From Pseudoalteromonas luteoviolacea (GTDB lineage: Bacteria; Pseudomonadota; Gammaproteobacteria; Enterobacterales; Alteromonadaceae), in NCBI RefSeq assembly GCF_001750165.1, contig NZ_CP015411.1, positions 840,001 through 904,000 on the forward strand: 64,000 nt of DNA, read 5' to 3'. Made by a program: the position numbers and the translations under genes. Position 1 is the first letter of the stretch. The number at the start of each line of letters is the position of its first letter. Shown here piece by piece: positions 44,649-54,692 of this stretch. The notes under the pieces are model-generated. The model was not told the DNA's origin and searched no databases. It worked only from the letters and a program-made list of their open reading frames with translations.

Positions 44649-45479
44649 TTACTTAAAAACAACGGTTTTGTTGTCATTGATGAATAGCTTGTGCTCTGAA
44701 GCCAGTTGCAACGCTTTACAAAAAACGGTTTTCTCAATATCCCTGCCTATCTTAGCCATTGCCTCTGCAGTATCAGCATGCGTTACTTGTGTGACATCCT
44801 GCACAATAATGGGCCCTTCATCTAATTCATTGTTGACGAAGTGCGCGGTTGCACCAATGATTTTAACACCACGCTCAAATGCTTGATGGTAAGGTTTTGC
44901 ACCGATAAACGCAGGTAAAAAAGAATGGTGAATATTGATGATCTTGTCTTCAAATCGAGCAACAAATTCAGGGCTTAAAATGCGCATATATTTTGCCAGC
45001 CCAACTAAATCTGGGTTGTAACTCTCAATTAAGTCACCCACTTGTTTATCATGCTCTGAGCGGTTTAAACCTTCATGAGATAGGCAGTGAAATGGTACAT
45101 CAAACGCTTTTGCGAGTGGTTCTAAATTCGGGTAATTAGCAATAACGGCCTGTACCTCAATATTGAGCGCATTTTCAAATTGCTTGAGTAGTACACCACC
45201 TAAGCAATGCGCTTCTTTTGTAGCGAGTAATACCACCTTTACTTTTGTGGGGTTGTGCAATTTAACTTGCGCATCACCAGGCAAGTTAGCTTGTAGCTGC
45301 GAAATAAACTGCTCGGTTGGTGTACCTGTTAATTCAGTTCGCATAAAAAAGCGCGAACCTTCTCTATCTACAAATTCGTTATTACGAACAATATTTAAAT
45401 GATGCTCATGACATAGGCTGGTTATTTTAGCAATTAGTCCGATATCGTCACTACATTGTGTTGTTAAAATAAAACTCAT
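44649..45479 (-). CDS. purU: Formyltetrahydrofolate deformylase
   Basis: 276 residues: an N-terminal ACT domain (about 1-80, SFILTTQCSDDIGLIA) and a formyltransferase-like domain with HHSFLPAFIGAKPYHQA (catalytic His/Asn region) and NELDEGPII. It hydrolyses 10-formyltetrahydrofolate to formate and tetrahydrofolate. The ATG at 45479 is preferred; one at 45488 adds three residues. It converges with the crbR-like gene. Confidence 0.93.
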   Translation of the reverse strand: MSFILTTQCSDDIGLIAKITSLCHEHHLNIVRNNEFVDREGSRFFMRTELTGTPTEQFISQLQANLPGDAQVKLHNPTKVKVVLLATKEAHCLGGVLLKQFENALNIEVQAVIANYPNLEPLAKAFDVPFHCLSHEGLNRSEHDKQVGDLIESYNPDLVGLAKYMRILSPEFVARFEDKIINIHHSFLPAFIGAKPYHQAFERGVKIIGATAHFVNNELDEGPIIVQDVTQVTHADTAEAMAKIGRDIEKTVFCKALQLASEHKLFINDNKTVVFK

Positions 45480-45766
45480 GGTCCTCATTCCATTTGTTGA
45501 GCGGTTGTTCAGAGTACCTCATTAATTTTAAGCAGTATAATAGTCCTTTAGTCGCCTTTTTGATTTTATCTGTGGGAGCTAAAAACTTAAATTAGATAAA
45601 TAATTTGAGTTTAAGTTCTAATGTTGGAAGTTTTACTACTCATTTAACTCTAAATTTGTGTTTTTTAATTGTTTTGTGAGTTTTTATTCAGTTTTATCTA
45701 TTAACTTTTGTATCTATTTTAGGTAAATTTCCCGAAAAGGAGCATGTTGCTCAATGGATGGAAATT

Positions 45767-48700
45767 ATGAACAATCATATCAAGCGAATATCGTTGCCTC
45801 TGGTGACTGGGGTCTTCTTATCGGCCTGTGGAGGCGGTGGTGGTGACGAAGCGAGTGCCAATTCAGCTTCCGAGCCTGTATCAGTAAAAGCCAGTTATAC
45901 CGTCATTGCGAGTATCAATGGGCAAGGGCAGATCTTGCCTACAGTGAACACGGTTCAACAAGGTGATTCGGTACGACTAAATATTACTGCCAGTTTAGGG
46001 CATGAGCTCACTGATATATCAGGTTGTGGTGGCAGCCTCGATGGCAGCGTCTATGTGATCCCGTCGGTGACAGAAGATTGTGAGGTTACGGGTGAATTTC
46101 AAACCCAATCATTTGTTATTTCGACTAACCAAAATGGAGAAGGGGAGATATACCCTAACTCACCGATCTTAGACTGGGGTACTGAACAAACTTTCACTTT
46201 GAATCCAGCAGATGGTTTTCAACTAGGAAAAGTGAGTGGCTGTAGCGGAACATTAGAAAATAATAAATATATCATTCCAGCAGTTTCAGCTGAGTGTACC
46301 GTAAAGGTTGATTTTAACCCATTGAAAGTAGAGCTTAAAAATGATGCTTTAGATCAAAAAGTTGAGCTCAACGTAAAAGGCAATGCCGGTATTTCACCGA
46401 CAAGTAAGGGTATTTTGAAGCCAGGTGATGAAGGTGCGCCTCCAATCCCAAGTGATATTGAGCTGCCATTTTTAGTTAATGATGTAGATTTAACAACTGA
46501 GCAAGGCGCAACGGTAGAGCTTGATATTGTTTATGAAAAACCACTGCCAGAGGTTATCCGTTATTATAAGTTTGGTCCTGCAGAGCCGGGAGCTGAAGAC
46601 TCTTGGTATGAACTCCCTAGTGACTTATATACAGTCTCTGCAGATAGGAAAGTACTGACGCTTAAATTAACTGACGGTCAAATTGGTGATGCTGACTGGG
46701 AAGTCAATGGATTAATCCAAGACCCAGGAGGCCCTGGGGTACCTAATCAATATGAAGTTACTCTGTCAGCCTCGGAGGGCGGTGCAAGCGATAGTTTAAA
46801 TCAGCTGGTTTATCATGGAGAGGTGGGCACATTTAACTTAATCCCAAATACAGGGTTTCATGTTAGTGGAGTTGAAGGGTGTGAAGGTACATTGGCTGGT
46901 AACACCTATACAACCGGTGTGATCACTGCGTCATGTGAAATTATGGCGTCATTTTCAATTAATCAATACCAATTATCAACGGTATCAACAGAAGGTGGAT
47001 CTTTAGAAGCTGTCGACTCTGTGATTGAGCATGGTCAATCTGCGCAGGTCAACATTGTACCTGAACCCGGTTTCATTTTGAGCAATATTGCCGGGTGTGG
47101 TGGCAATCAACAAAATGGTGTTTTTGTTATTCCAGCGATGACAAGTCACTGTGAGGTAGCGGCAACTTTTGAGCTGACCCAGTTTGAGGTTAATGCGCTA
47201 GCATCTTTAGGCGGTATAGTTTCACCGACCACACAAAGAGTTCAGTACGGTGATTCAGCAACTTATACGCTGACGCCAGAAATAGGCTACCGCATTGGAC
47301 ATATTCATGGATGCAGTGGCACCTTATCTGGCAATACTTTTGTAACGGATGCGATCACCGAGGCGTGTGATCTTAGTGTTACTTTTGATTTGAACCACTA
47401 TGCGGTGACAGGCAGTGCAGGCCCAGGGGGAAGTATTTCTTCTGAGTCACAAAGTATTGGCTATGGCCAATCAGCGACATTGACCGTTACACCTGAAACT
47501 GGGTATAGCATTGATGTGGTTGAGGGATGTGCAGGCACCTTGTCGGGTAATACTTTTACAACGGCTGCAGTGACGCAAGCGTGTCATGTGAGTGCGACGT
47601 TTAGTCTCGATCACTTTGATGTAACAACCAGCGCAGAAGAAGGCGGTGCTATAACGCCACAAACACAGAGCGTAGCTTATGGCGAGGTCGGCACACTAAC
47701 TGTAACCCCAGAAGTTGGCTACAGCATTGATACTGTCAGTGGGTGTGCTGGTACGCTTGCTGGAAACACGTTTGTCACAGGCTCCATGACAGAGGCATGT
47801 CATGTTAACGCTACTTTTAGTTTGAATCATTTTGATATAACGAGTTCGGCCTCTGAAGGCGGCAGTATTACACCACCGTCTCAAAGCATTGGCTATGGTC
47901 AGTCGGCAAGTCTAATTGTCACACCAGATACAGGCTACAATATTGATTCTGTCCAAGGATGTAGTGGCACGTTAACTGGGAATACGTTTTTAATTGATGA
48001 TGTACAAACAGCATGTCATGTTGAAGCAACATTTAGCTTAAAGCGTTTTGAAGTAACAGGCAGTGCAGCCACAGGTGGTGCCATCACGCCTGAGACACAA
48101 ACTACCAACTATGGTCAAACGACAACCCTGACGGTCACCCCTAATGTGGGCTACAGTATTGATACTGTGGAAGGGTGTAATGGCACCTTGGTTGGCAATA
48201 CTTTTACAACAGACACCATTTCAGGGTCTTGTCATGTGAATGCTACTTTTAGTTTGAATCACTTTGATGTTATAGGTAGCGCGAGTAAAGGCGGAGCAAT
48301 CACACTAAGCAATCAAAGTATAGGCTATGGGCGCACGACTACATTCACATTGATCCCCGAAGAAGGTTATAGCATTGATAGTGTTGAAGGGTGTAACGGT
48401 ACACTTTCAGGCAATACTTTTGTGACCGGCACTATTACAGAGTCGTGCGCTGTCCATGCAACATTCAGTTTAGATCATTACTCAGTGACATCGAGCGCAG
48501 GAAAAGGCGGAGCAGTTACACCGCAAGCTCAAAGTATTGCTTATGGTCAGACGGCACAAGTTACGATTACCCCAAAAGTTGGTTATAGCATTGATTTAGT
48601 TGAAGGCTGTAGTGGAGTGCTTAATGGAAATACATTCACGACAGACACTATTACTGATGCATGCCATATAAATGCTGGCTTTAGCCTTAATCAATATGCG

Positions 48701-51700
48701 GTTTCAGCATCAGCGACTACTGGTGGTCACATCACTGGGCCTACACACAACATTCCTCATGGTCAGTCAGCAACATTTACCCTTACGTCAGAGACTGGGT
48801 ATAGCATAGCCGACGTGCAAGGGTGTAGTGGTGTACTTTCAGGAAATACGTATGTGACAGGCGCACTTTCGAGTGCATGTCATATTAATGCCTCATTTAG
48901 TCTAAATAATTATTCTGTATCAACTGCGAGCTCGCTCGGTGGTTCTATCTCTCCTCAAATAGAGTCTGTTGCGCATGGCAGCACATCTAAATTTACACTG
49001 ACCGCAGATGAAGGGTATAGCATAGTTTCTGTAGTAGGCTGTGAGGGAACACTCAATGGCAATGTATTCACTACAGCAGCGGTAACCAATGCGTGTGAAG
49101 TAACTGCGAATTTTGAACTGAATAAGCATGTCATTTCCACCAAAAATAACACCGGAGGGCAAATATCTCCGTTGAGCAGCACAATCGATTATGGGACTGA
49201 TTCGCTGTTTACCATTACGCCAGAAGTTGGCTATAGCATTGCAAGTGTTACTGGATGTGGTGGTATGCTTATTGATAGCAAATATCGTACAGGCACCGTG
49301 ACATCTGACTGTGAAATTACTGCAAGCTTTAGTTTGAACCACTTTGCAGTGATCAGTAGTGCTAACGAAGGCGGTAATATTACGCCATCGACGCAAAGCA
49401 TTGGTTATGGCCAATCGGCGACATTCACAGTGACACCAGATACAGGCTTTAGCTTAGAATCAGTGCGAGGGTGCCGTGGTACACTCAGTGGCAGTACTTT
49501 TGCGATTGGTGAGGTCACAGAAGCATGTCATGTCACTGCGACATTTGGTCTTAATCAATACACGGTATCTGGCTTAGCAGGTGCTGGTGGTGCAATCACA
49601 CCGACAACGCAGCGTATTGGCCATGGTCAAACAACGACACTGACCGTGACACCAGATACTGGTTACAGTATTGAGTCAGTGCAAGGGTGTGGTGGTACGC
49701 TTTCTGGTAATACCTTTACCACAGGTTCTGTGACTGAATCGTGTACTGTGACGGCAAGCTTTAGTTTGAACCATTTTGCCGTGACCAGCAAAGCTAACGA
49801 AGGCGGTAATATTACGCCAGCGACGCAAAGTATTGGTTATGGTCAATCGGCAACATTAATTTTGACACCAGATACGGGCTACAGCATAGAATCAGTACAA
49901 GGCTGTAATGGCACGCTCAGTGGCAATACTTTTGCGATTAGTGAGGTCACAGAAGCATGTCATGTCACGGCGACATTTAGCCTTGACCATTACACGGTCT
50001 CTGGCTTAGCAGGCACTGGTGGCGCAATCACACCGACGACGCAACGTGCTGGTCATGGTCAAACAAGTACACTGACAGTGACACCACACACTGGTTACAG
50101 CATTGACTCAGTGCAAGGGTGTGGGGGGACGCTTTCTGGTAATACCTTTACCACGGGTTCAGTGACTGAGGCGTGTGCAGTGACTGCAAGCTTTAGTTTG
50201 AATCATTTTGCCGTGACCAGCAAAGCTAACGAAGGCGGTAATATTACGCCATCTACACAAAGCATCGGTTATGGCCAATCGGCGGCCTTAATTGTGACAC
50301 CAGATACTGGTTATAGCATAGAGTCAGTTCAGGGCTGTAATGGCACGCTCAGTGGTAATACATTTGCGATTGGTGAGGTCACAGAAGCATGTCATGTCAC
50401 GGCGACATTTGGTCTTGATCATTACACGGTCTCTGGTTTGGCAGGAGAAGGTGGCGCAATCACACCAACGACGCAACGTATTGGTCATGGTCAAACAGCT
50501 ATACTGACTGTGACGCCAGATATAGGTTACAGCATTGATTCAGTACAAGGGTGTGGTGGCACGCTTTCTGGTGATACCTTTACCACAGGTTTAGTGACTG
50601 AGGCGTGTACAGTGACGGCAAGCTTTAGTTTGAAGCATTTTGCTGTGAACGGCCATACTAACGAAGGCGGTCATCTTACGCCATCTGCGCAAAGCATTGC
50701 CTATGGTCACAAAGCCACATTTGAGATTAAGCCAAATATTGGTCATCAGCTAGAGTCTATACAAGGCTGTAACGGCCAAGTCGTGGAGCAAAGTACTGGC
50801 ACACTATTCGTGACGGATACAATTACTCAATCTTGTCATGTGAGTGCTCTCTTTAGCAAAGAACAATATACATTAACAGCCACGAGCTCTGCGGGGGGAC
50901 ATGTCAGCCCTGCAACGCATACTGTGACTTATGGGGATTCTGTCCAGCTGGTGATTTCTCCGGATGAAGGTTTTAGTGTCGACTCTGTTACCGGAAGTTG
51001 CCCTATTTTTAAGCATGGGAGCTTAGGTCACTTAGTACGGAATATGACTGGATCATGTAATGTGCATGTTGAGTTTAAAATCAATCAACATATTGTCTCC
51101 ACTAGCCACAATGAAGGGGGGACTTTCTCTGATGCGAGCAAAGTGCTCAATTATGGTGAGTCGACAAGTTTTACTTTAACACCACAAGCGGGTTATGAAA
51201 TTGAGCGTGTCACTGGCTGCTCGGGGTATCTGGAAGGCAATATTTATCATACTGCGCCTGTAAAGCAAAACTGTCAGGTCTCAGCTGTGTTTAAACGTAA
51301 AACTTATTTAGTAAGTATTGTCACAGGTACGGGTGGCAGATTGTCGGAAAGTGCTAGCATAGAATTGGAGCATGGTGGTGTTAACTCCTTCTATGTTGAC
51401 TTGGAAAATGGATATGAAATACAGGAAATCATAGGATGTAACGGTACACTGAATGGCAATATTTATACAATTGGGCCTATAACAAGTGCTTGCTCTGTTT
51501 CTGCCAGCTTTAACTTGAAAAAATACTTAGTTACAGCCGTAGTGGGAGAAGGGGGCACAGTGGATAAGCAAAGTCAGCTTCTTTCCCATGGTTCAGATAG
51601 TGCTTTTGTATTCAAAGAGTTAGAAGGGTACAAATTTGCTGGCGTCACAGGGTGTAATGGTTCATTGGATGCTTACTATGGGACGTCATATAGTGAATTT

Positions 51701-53485
51701 GATGGTATTGGATATCGCTTATTTGATGTTACTAATGCTTGCCAAGTAACTGCGCAGTTTAAACTGAAGTATTATGATGTTGATATTTTGAGAAAGGTTG
51801 GTGATGCGCCTGTTCCACCTAGTTTGTCACTGCTTCATAAAGCACACGGCAGTATAATTGATATTGATTTGACCCCTTATGAAGATGGCTTTAATTTTGT
51901 ATCGGCTTCAGGTTGTAATGGCACGTTAAATGGCTCGATATACAAAGTTGGGCCATTAAAAGACCGCTGCAGTGTTGAGCTGCAATACGAGTACAAAAAT
52001 TTTGTCGTAAAAGCGACCACAGATGGCAATGGCAATGTGACACCTGCTGAACAGTCTATAGCTTATGGCAGCAATGCATCGTTCGCAGTGACTCCTGCAG
52101 ATGGCTACACCCTTATGAATATATCAAGATGTGCTAATGGCAGCTTACCGTCTTACAGCAATGGTTACATTAATTTGCCAGTAAGGGGAAATTGCGAGTT
52201 CAATGTGGAGTTTGGTTATCAAATTAATGCTGCTATTGACAGTACTCTAGGTTGGTTTAGAAATAATGGAACCACACAGACTTACGATGAAGTGGCTAAA
52301 GCACATAGTCGGGTAGTTTTACCTGCTATCTCTTTGCATGCTGATGCGAGAATAAAGTCGGTAGCAGGCTGTGGGGCAGTGATTGATGAGAATAATGTCA
52401 TCACTATTGAAAGCGCTACTTCAGCTTGCCGCATGGACATTGATGTCGGCCTTGTATTGCAAGCACCAACAATATCACTTGCAGGCTACTTAACGGATAC
52501 ACCAAAAATTATGTTTGATACGCGTATCATTGCGGATCAAACACTGATGTATGATTTGTATGTCAGCAAAGTGCCTGGTGTCACACCGGAAAATTATCAG
52601 CAGCTTGGAGCGGTTAAAATAACTGGCGTGCCACATATAAAGGAAGGTCAACAATCTTACATAGATCCAACTGTGCTTGCTCAAGTGGATATGGTCGGAA
52701 GAGTATACCTGGTAATGGTAGAGTCTCATGGCGGCGATATGTCTATACCAAGCAATGAGCTATTAGCCTATTTACCGAGTAAGTTGAATGACACTGGTAT
52801 GTTAACTTGTATTGATGGAAATCGAGCTGGCACAGATATTACGCGCCATTTGGCATGTGAATTGAGTGTTGATCCTGAGGGGGATGAGATCCCTCGCGTG
52901 CAAGATGGACATACGGGTAGAGATATTGAAGCACTTTCCGGGTCACTGGTTAAAGTGGGCGCAGGTATCGCTGGGTTTGATTTTACAAAGCTCGACGGCA
53001 ATGGCAATGCATTACCTGCAAATGCGCCTGTGTGGTCTTGTGTGAGGGATAATCATACTGGGTTGATATGGGAGTCTAAATCTTCAGAAGCAGGTCTTCA
53101 CAATCGTCATAACACTTACTCTTGGCTGAAAGATGGATTGGGCAATAAAAATGGAGGAAGCTGCACAGGCTCTGATTGTGACACGGAGGCTTTTGTCAAA
53201 GCTGTGAATACGGCCCAGTTATGCGGTTATTCTGATTGGCGTATTCCGAAAGTATCTGAGCTCCATGGCTTAGTTGATTATAACCAACAAGGTACAGGAA
53301 AAGCGTTGATTGATACTGACTATTTCATAAATACGACTATCGATACTGAAGTAAAGGGCAAGTACTTTACTAATGCATCATCTCCCTCTACTGGCGGTAC
53401 GTACCTTTACTTTTTCGTAGATTTTACAACCGGTGAGGTACGATTGACCCGTGAGTCGCCATCTTATGTTCGATTGGTTCGTTAG
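45767..53485 (+). CDS. Giant repeat lipoprotein with two-cysteine InlB-like repeats and DUF1566 end
   Basis: About 2,572 residues. A lipoprotein signal peptide ends in LSAC with the lipidated Cys at about 21, then a Gly run. Around 28 imperfect repeats of about 72 residues follow (divergent InlB B-repeat/Flg_new_2 type): each has a GG-x-ITP turn, a YGQ-type turn, a GY-x-I-x2-V-x-GC-x-GTL segment and an AC-x-V-x-A-x-F end, so two Cys per repeat, probably a disulfide. After the second repeat sits a segment of about 150 residues like the choice-of-anchor U domain (YYKFGP, LKLTDGQIGD). Near the C-terminus come an FN3-like piece and a DUF1566 (Lcl C-terminal) domain with TGLIWE and CGYSDWRIPKVSEL. 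It is presumably anchored in the outer membrane and exposed; adhesion is a guess. Start taken at 45767; 45758 is in frame. Weak ribosome-binding site. Confidence 0.85.
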   Translation: MNNHIKRISLPLVTGVFLSACGGGGGDEASANSASEPVSVKASYTVIASINGQGQILPTVNTVQQGDSVRLNITASLGHELTDISGCGGSLDGSVYVIPSVTEDCEVTGEFQTQSFVISTNQNGEGEIYPNSPILDWGTEQTFTLNPADGFQLGKVSGCSGTLENNKYIIPAVSAECTVKVDFNPLKVELKNDALDQKVELNVKGNAGISPTSKGILKPGDEGAPPIPSDIELPFLVNDVDLTTEQGATVELDIVYEKPLPEVIRYYKFGPAEPGAEDSWYELPSDLYTVSADRKVLTLKLTDGQIGDADWEVNGLIQDPGGPGVPNQYEVTLSASEGGASDSLNQLVYHGEVGTFNLIPNTGFHVSGVEGCEGTLAGNTYTTGVITASCEIMASFSINQYQLSTVSTEGGSLEAVDSVIEHGQSAQVNIVPEPGFILSNIAGCGGNQQNGVFVIPAMTSHCEVAATFELTQFEVNALASLGGIVSPTTQRVQYGDSATYTLTPEIGYRIGHIHGCSGTLSGNTFVTDAITEACDLSVTFDLNHYAVTGSAGPGGSISSESQSIGYGQSATLTVTPETGYSIDVVEGCAGTLSGNTFTTAAVTQACHVSATFSLDHFDVTTSAEEGGAITPQTQSVAYGEVGTLTVTPEVGYSIDTVSGCAGTLAGNTFVTGSMTEACHVNATFSLNHFDITSSASEGGSITPPSQSIGYGQSASLIVTPDTGYNIDSVQGCSGTLTGNTFLIDDVQTACHVEATFSLKRFEVTGSAATGGAITPETQTTNYGQTTTLTVTPNVGYSIDTVEGCNGTLVGNTFTTDTISGSCHVNATFSLNHFDVIGSASKGGAITLSNQSIGYGRTTTFTLIPEEGYSIDSVEGCNGTLSGNTFVTGTITESCAVHATFSLDHYSVTSSAGKGGAVTPQAQSIAYGQTAQVTITPKVGYSIDLVEGCSGVLNGNTFTTDTITDACHINAGFSLNQYAVSASATTGGHITGPTHNIPHGQSATFTLTSETGYSIADVQGCSGVLSGNTYVTGALSSACHINASFSLNNYSVSTASSLGGSISPQIESVAHGSTSKFTLTADEGYSIVSVVGCEGTLNGNVFTTAAVTNACEVTANFELNKHVISTKNNTGGQISPLSSTIDYGTDSLFTITPEVGYSIASVTGCGGMLIDSKYRTGTVTSDCEITASFSLNHFAVISSANEGGNITPSTQSIGYGQSATFTVTPDTGFSLESVRGCRGTLSGSTFAIGEVTEACHVTATFGLNQYTVSGLAGAGGAITPTTQRIGHGQTTTLTVTPDTGYSIESVQGCGGTLSGNTFTTGSVTESCTVTASFSLNHFAVTSKANEGGNITPATQSIGYGQSATLILTPDTGYSIESVQGCNGTLSGNTFAISEVTEACHVTATFSLDHYTVSGLAGTGGAITPTTQRAGHGQTSTLTVTPHTGYSIDSVQGCGGTLSGNTFTTGSVTEACAVTASFSLNHFAVTSKANEGGNITPSTQSIGYGQSAALIVTPDTGYSIESVQGCNGTLSGNTFAIGEVTEACHVTATFGLDHYTVSGLAGEGGAITPTTQRIGHGQTAILTVTPDIGYSIDSVQGCGGTLSGDTFTTGLVTEACTVTASFSLKHFAVNGHTNEGGHLTPSAQSIAYGHKATFEIKPNIGHQLESIQGCNGQVVEQSTGTLFVTDTITQSCHVSALFSKEQYTLTATSSAGGHVSPATHTVTYGDSVQLVISPDEGFSVDSVTGSCPIFKHGSLGHLVRNMTGSCNVHVEFKINQHIVSTSHNEGGTFSDASKVLNYGESTSFTLTPQAGYEIERVTGCSGYLEGNIYHTAPVKQNCQVSAVFKRKTYLVSIVTGTGGRLSESASIELEHGGVNSFYVDLENGYEIQEIIGCNGTLNGNIYTIGPITSACSVSASFNLKKYLVTAVVGEGGTVDKQSQLLSHGSDSAFVFKELEGYKFAGVTGCNGSLDAYYGTSYSEFDGIGYRLFDVTNACQVTAQFKLKYYDVDILRKVGDAPVPPSLSLLHKAHGSIIDIDLTPYEDGFNFVSASGCNGTLNGSIYKVGPLKDRCSVELQYEYKNFVVKATTDGNGNVTPAEQSIAYGSNASFAVTPADGYTLMNISRCANGSLPSYSNGYINLPVRGNCEFNVEFGYQINAAIDSTLGWFRNNGTTQTYDEVAKAHSRVVLPAISLHADARIKSVAGCGAVIDENNVITIESATSACRMDIDVGLVLQAPTISLAGYLTDTPKIMFDTRIIADQTLMYDLYVSKVPGVTPENYQQLGAVKITGVPHIKEGQQSYIDPTVLAQVDMVGRVYLVMVESHGGDMSIPSNELLAYLPSKLNDTGMLTCIDGNRAGTDITRHLACELSVDPEGDEIPRVQDGHTGRDIEALSGSLVKVGAGIAGFDFTKLDGNGNALPANAPVWSCVRDNHTGLIWESKSSEAGLHNRHNTYSWLKDGLGNKNGGSCTGSDCDTEAFVKAVNTAQLCGYSDWRIPKVSELHGLVDYNQQGTGKALIDTDYFINTTIDTEVKGKYFTNASSPSTGGTYLYFFVDFTTGEVRLTRESPSYVRLVR
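49337..50632 (+). repeat. Three tandem 432-bp super-repeats inside the giant gene
   Basis: Units starting at 49337, 49769 and 50201 (next boundary 50633) are each exactly 432 bp, i.e. two 216-bp protein repeats alternating between an NHFAV-type and an HYTVSGLAG-type. They are far more alike than the other repeats, indicating recent duplication. Confidence 0.85.
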
Positions 53486-53504
53486 GTATAAGGAGATAAA
53501 GAAG

Positions 53505-54017
53505 ATGAAGCAATTTTTAATTTTAGCGATTAGTCTGTTACTTTTTAGTTCATATGCATTGGCTAAATGCCAAGGGGAAGAGGGAAGGTTTGAACTTGTC
53601 ACAACAGATCAATATTTTGACAGGTTGACGGGCCTGATTTGGTATCGATGTCCACGTATTATGGAGAATACATCCTGTTTTAATTTCTACAACCATATGA
53701 CATTTTCAGAAGCGCTTGCTGTGGCACAGCATTATTCGAATGATACCGAGAAGTGGCGTTTACCAAATATTAAAGAGCTAGTATCCATTATGGATTATGA
53801 CTGTGGATCATGGCAACCCCACATAATTGAGCCTTTGATGCCATTTGGCGCTTACGATTTCTGGAGCGCAACGCCAAATAATCATCCTCACAAGGTATCT
53901 GCATGGATAATGTCACTAAATGGAGTTGTGAAAAAAATGGATTATTTTAGTAGACCTATGGATGAGGCTTCGGTTTTTCTGGTGAGAGAGCCAATAAACG
54001 ATACGGAAAGAAAGTAA
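53505..54017 (+). CDS. Secreted DUF1566-domain protein
   Basis: 170 residues with a signal peptide (MKQFLILAISLLLFSSYALA, cleavage about residue 20). The mature part is a single DUF1566 (Lcl C-terminal) domain: DRLTGLIWYRC, WRLPNIKELVSIMDY, FWSATPN and VFLVRE match the family pattern, which is also present at the end of the giant gene. AGGAG lies nine bases before the ATG and the gene starts 19 bases after the giant gene stop, so they are cotranscribed. Function unknown; possibly a soluble partner of the giant lipoprotein. Confidence 0.8.
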   Translation: MKQFLILAISLLLFSSYALAKCQGEEGRFELVTTDQYFDRLTGLIWYRCPRIMENTSCFNFYNHMTFSEALAVAQHYSNDTEKWRLPNIKELVSIMDYDCGSWQPHIIEPLMPFGAYDFWSATPNNHPHKVSAWIMSLNGVVKKMDYFSRPMDEASVFLVREPINDTERK

Positions 54018-54028
54018 TTTGCTGTGTA

Positions 54029-54059
54029 ATAAAAGCCAGCCTAATAGGCTGGCTTTTAT
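54029..54059. terminator. Bidirectional terminator after the DUF1566 gene
   Basis: ATAAAAGCCAGCC (54029-54041) pairs with GGCTGGCTTTTAT (54047-54059) around a TAATA loop, serving this operon and the convergent Crp-like gene. Confidence 0.88.
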
Positions 54060-54061
54060 CA

Positions 54062-54655
54062 CTACAACGCCAATTTCCTGCGAATACGGCTGAGCGCAAT
54101 GGGGGTAATGCCAATATGTGAAGCGACCATTTTTAGCGGTACGCGTTCACTGAGCTCAGGATTGCGGTCAATAAAGTTTAAATACCTTTGCTCTGCACTG
54201 TGATGAACAAAGGCATATTCTCGTTCTTCTTTTTTGATAAATAGGTTTTCCAGTAAGTGCGTATAAGCTTCTAAAAACCCCGGGTGTGCTTTCATGGTAT
54301 GAAAGAAAGAATGCCATTCAAACTCAAGACAGATCACATCATCTAAAGCTTCAATACTAAATAATGCGGGCGTATCTTGTGTCATAGCGCGAGTAGAACC
54401 AGCGATACAAGGTGCGCTGGCAAAGGCTTGCGTAAACTCTTTCCCCTCAGCAGAGACGTTAAAGTAGCGTACGTCTCCTTGCGTGATAAAAAATAAGTTG
54501 GGGGCGGGGCAGCCTTGGCTCATCAGCAAAGCATTTTTTGGATAGTGTTTGAGCTTGCTCTGTAAGCCGTACTTTTGAAAATCTTCGGCGCAAAGTGGCT
54601 TTGCGTCGGTACTGAAAAAAGAGACGAAATCCGCGAGTTTGTGTTGTATGTTCAA
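54062..54655 (-). CDS. Crp/Fnr-family transcriptional regulator
   Basis: 197 residues. Cyclic-nucleotide-type effector domain (about 25-140, with GDVRYFNVSAEGKEF) and a short C-terminal helix-turn-helix (PLKMVASHIGITPIALSRIRRKL). No cysteine cluster for an FeS centre and no clear cAMP-contact Arg/Ser pair, so the ligand is unknown. It lies 37 bases after the EamA gene, last in a probable NAT-EamA-regulator operon. Confidence 0.85.
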   Translation of the reverse strand: MNIQHKLADFVSFFSTDAKPLCAEDFQKYGLQSKLKHYPKNALLMSQGCPAPNLFFITQGDVRYFNVSAEGKEFTQAFASAPCIAGSTRAMTQDTPALFSIEALDDVICLEFEWHSFFHTMKAHPGFLEAYTHLLENLFIKKEEREYAFVHHSAEQRYLNFIDRNPELSERVPLKMVASHIGITPIALSRIRRKLAL

Positions 54656-54692
54656 ACGACATTCCTTGATGATACGACTTTATAGGAACATG

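Noticed and set aside
48920..49414. Antisense frames of 60-160 codons inside the giant gene
   Set aside because: They mirror the repetitive coding sequence, have no ribosome-binding sites and no recognisable domains.
46950..50700. CRISPR-like regular repeats
   Set aside because: The 216-bp periodicity is in frame with the protein repeats of one long gene, and there are no short identical repeats with unique spacers.
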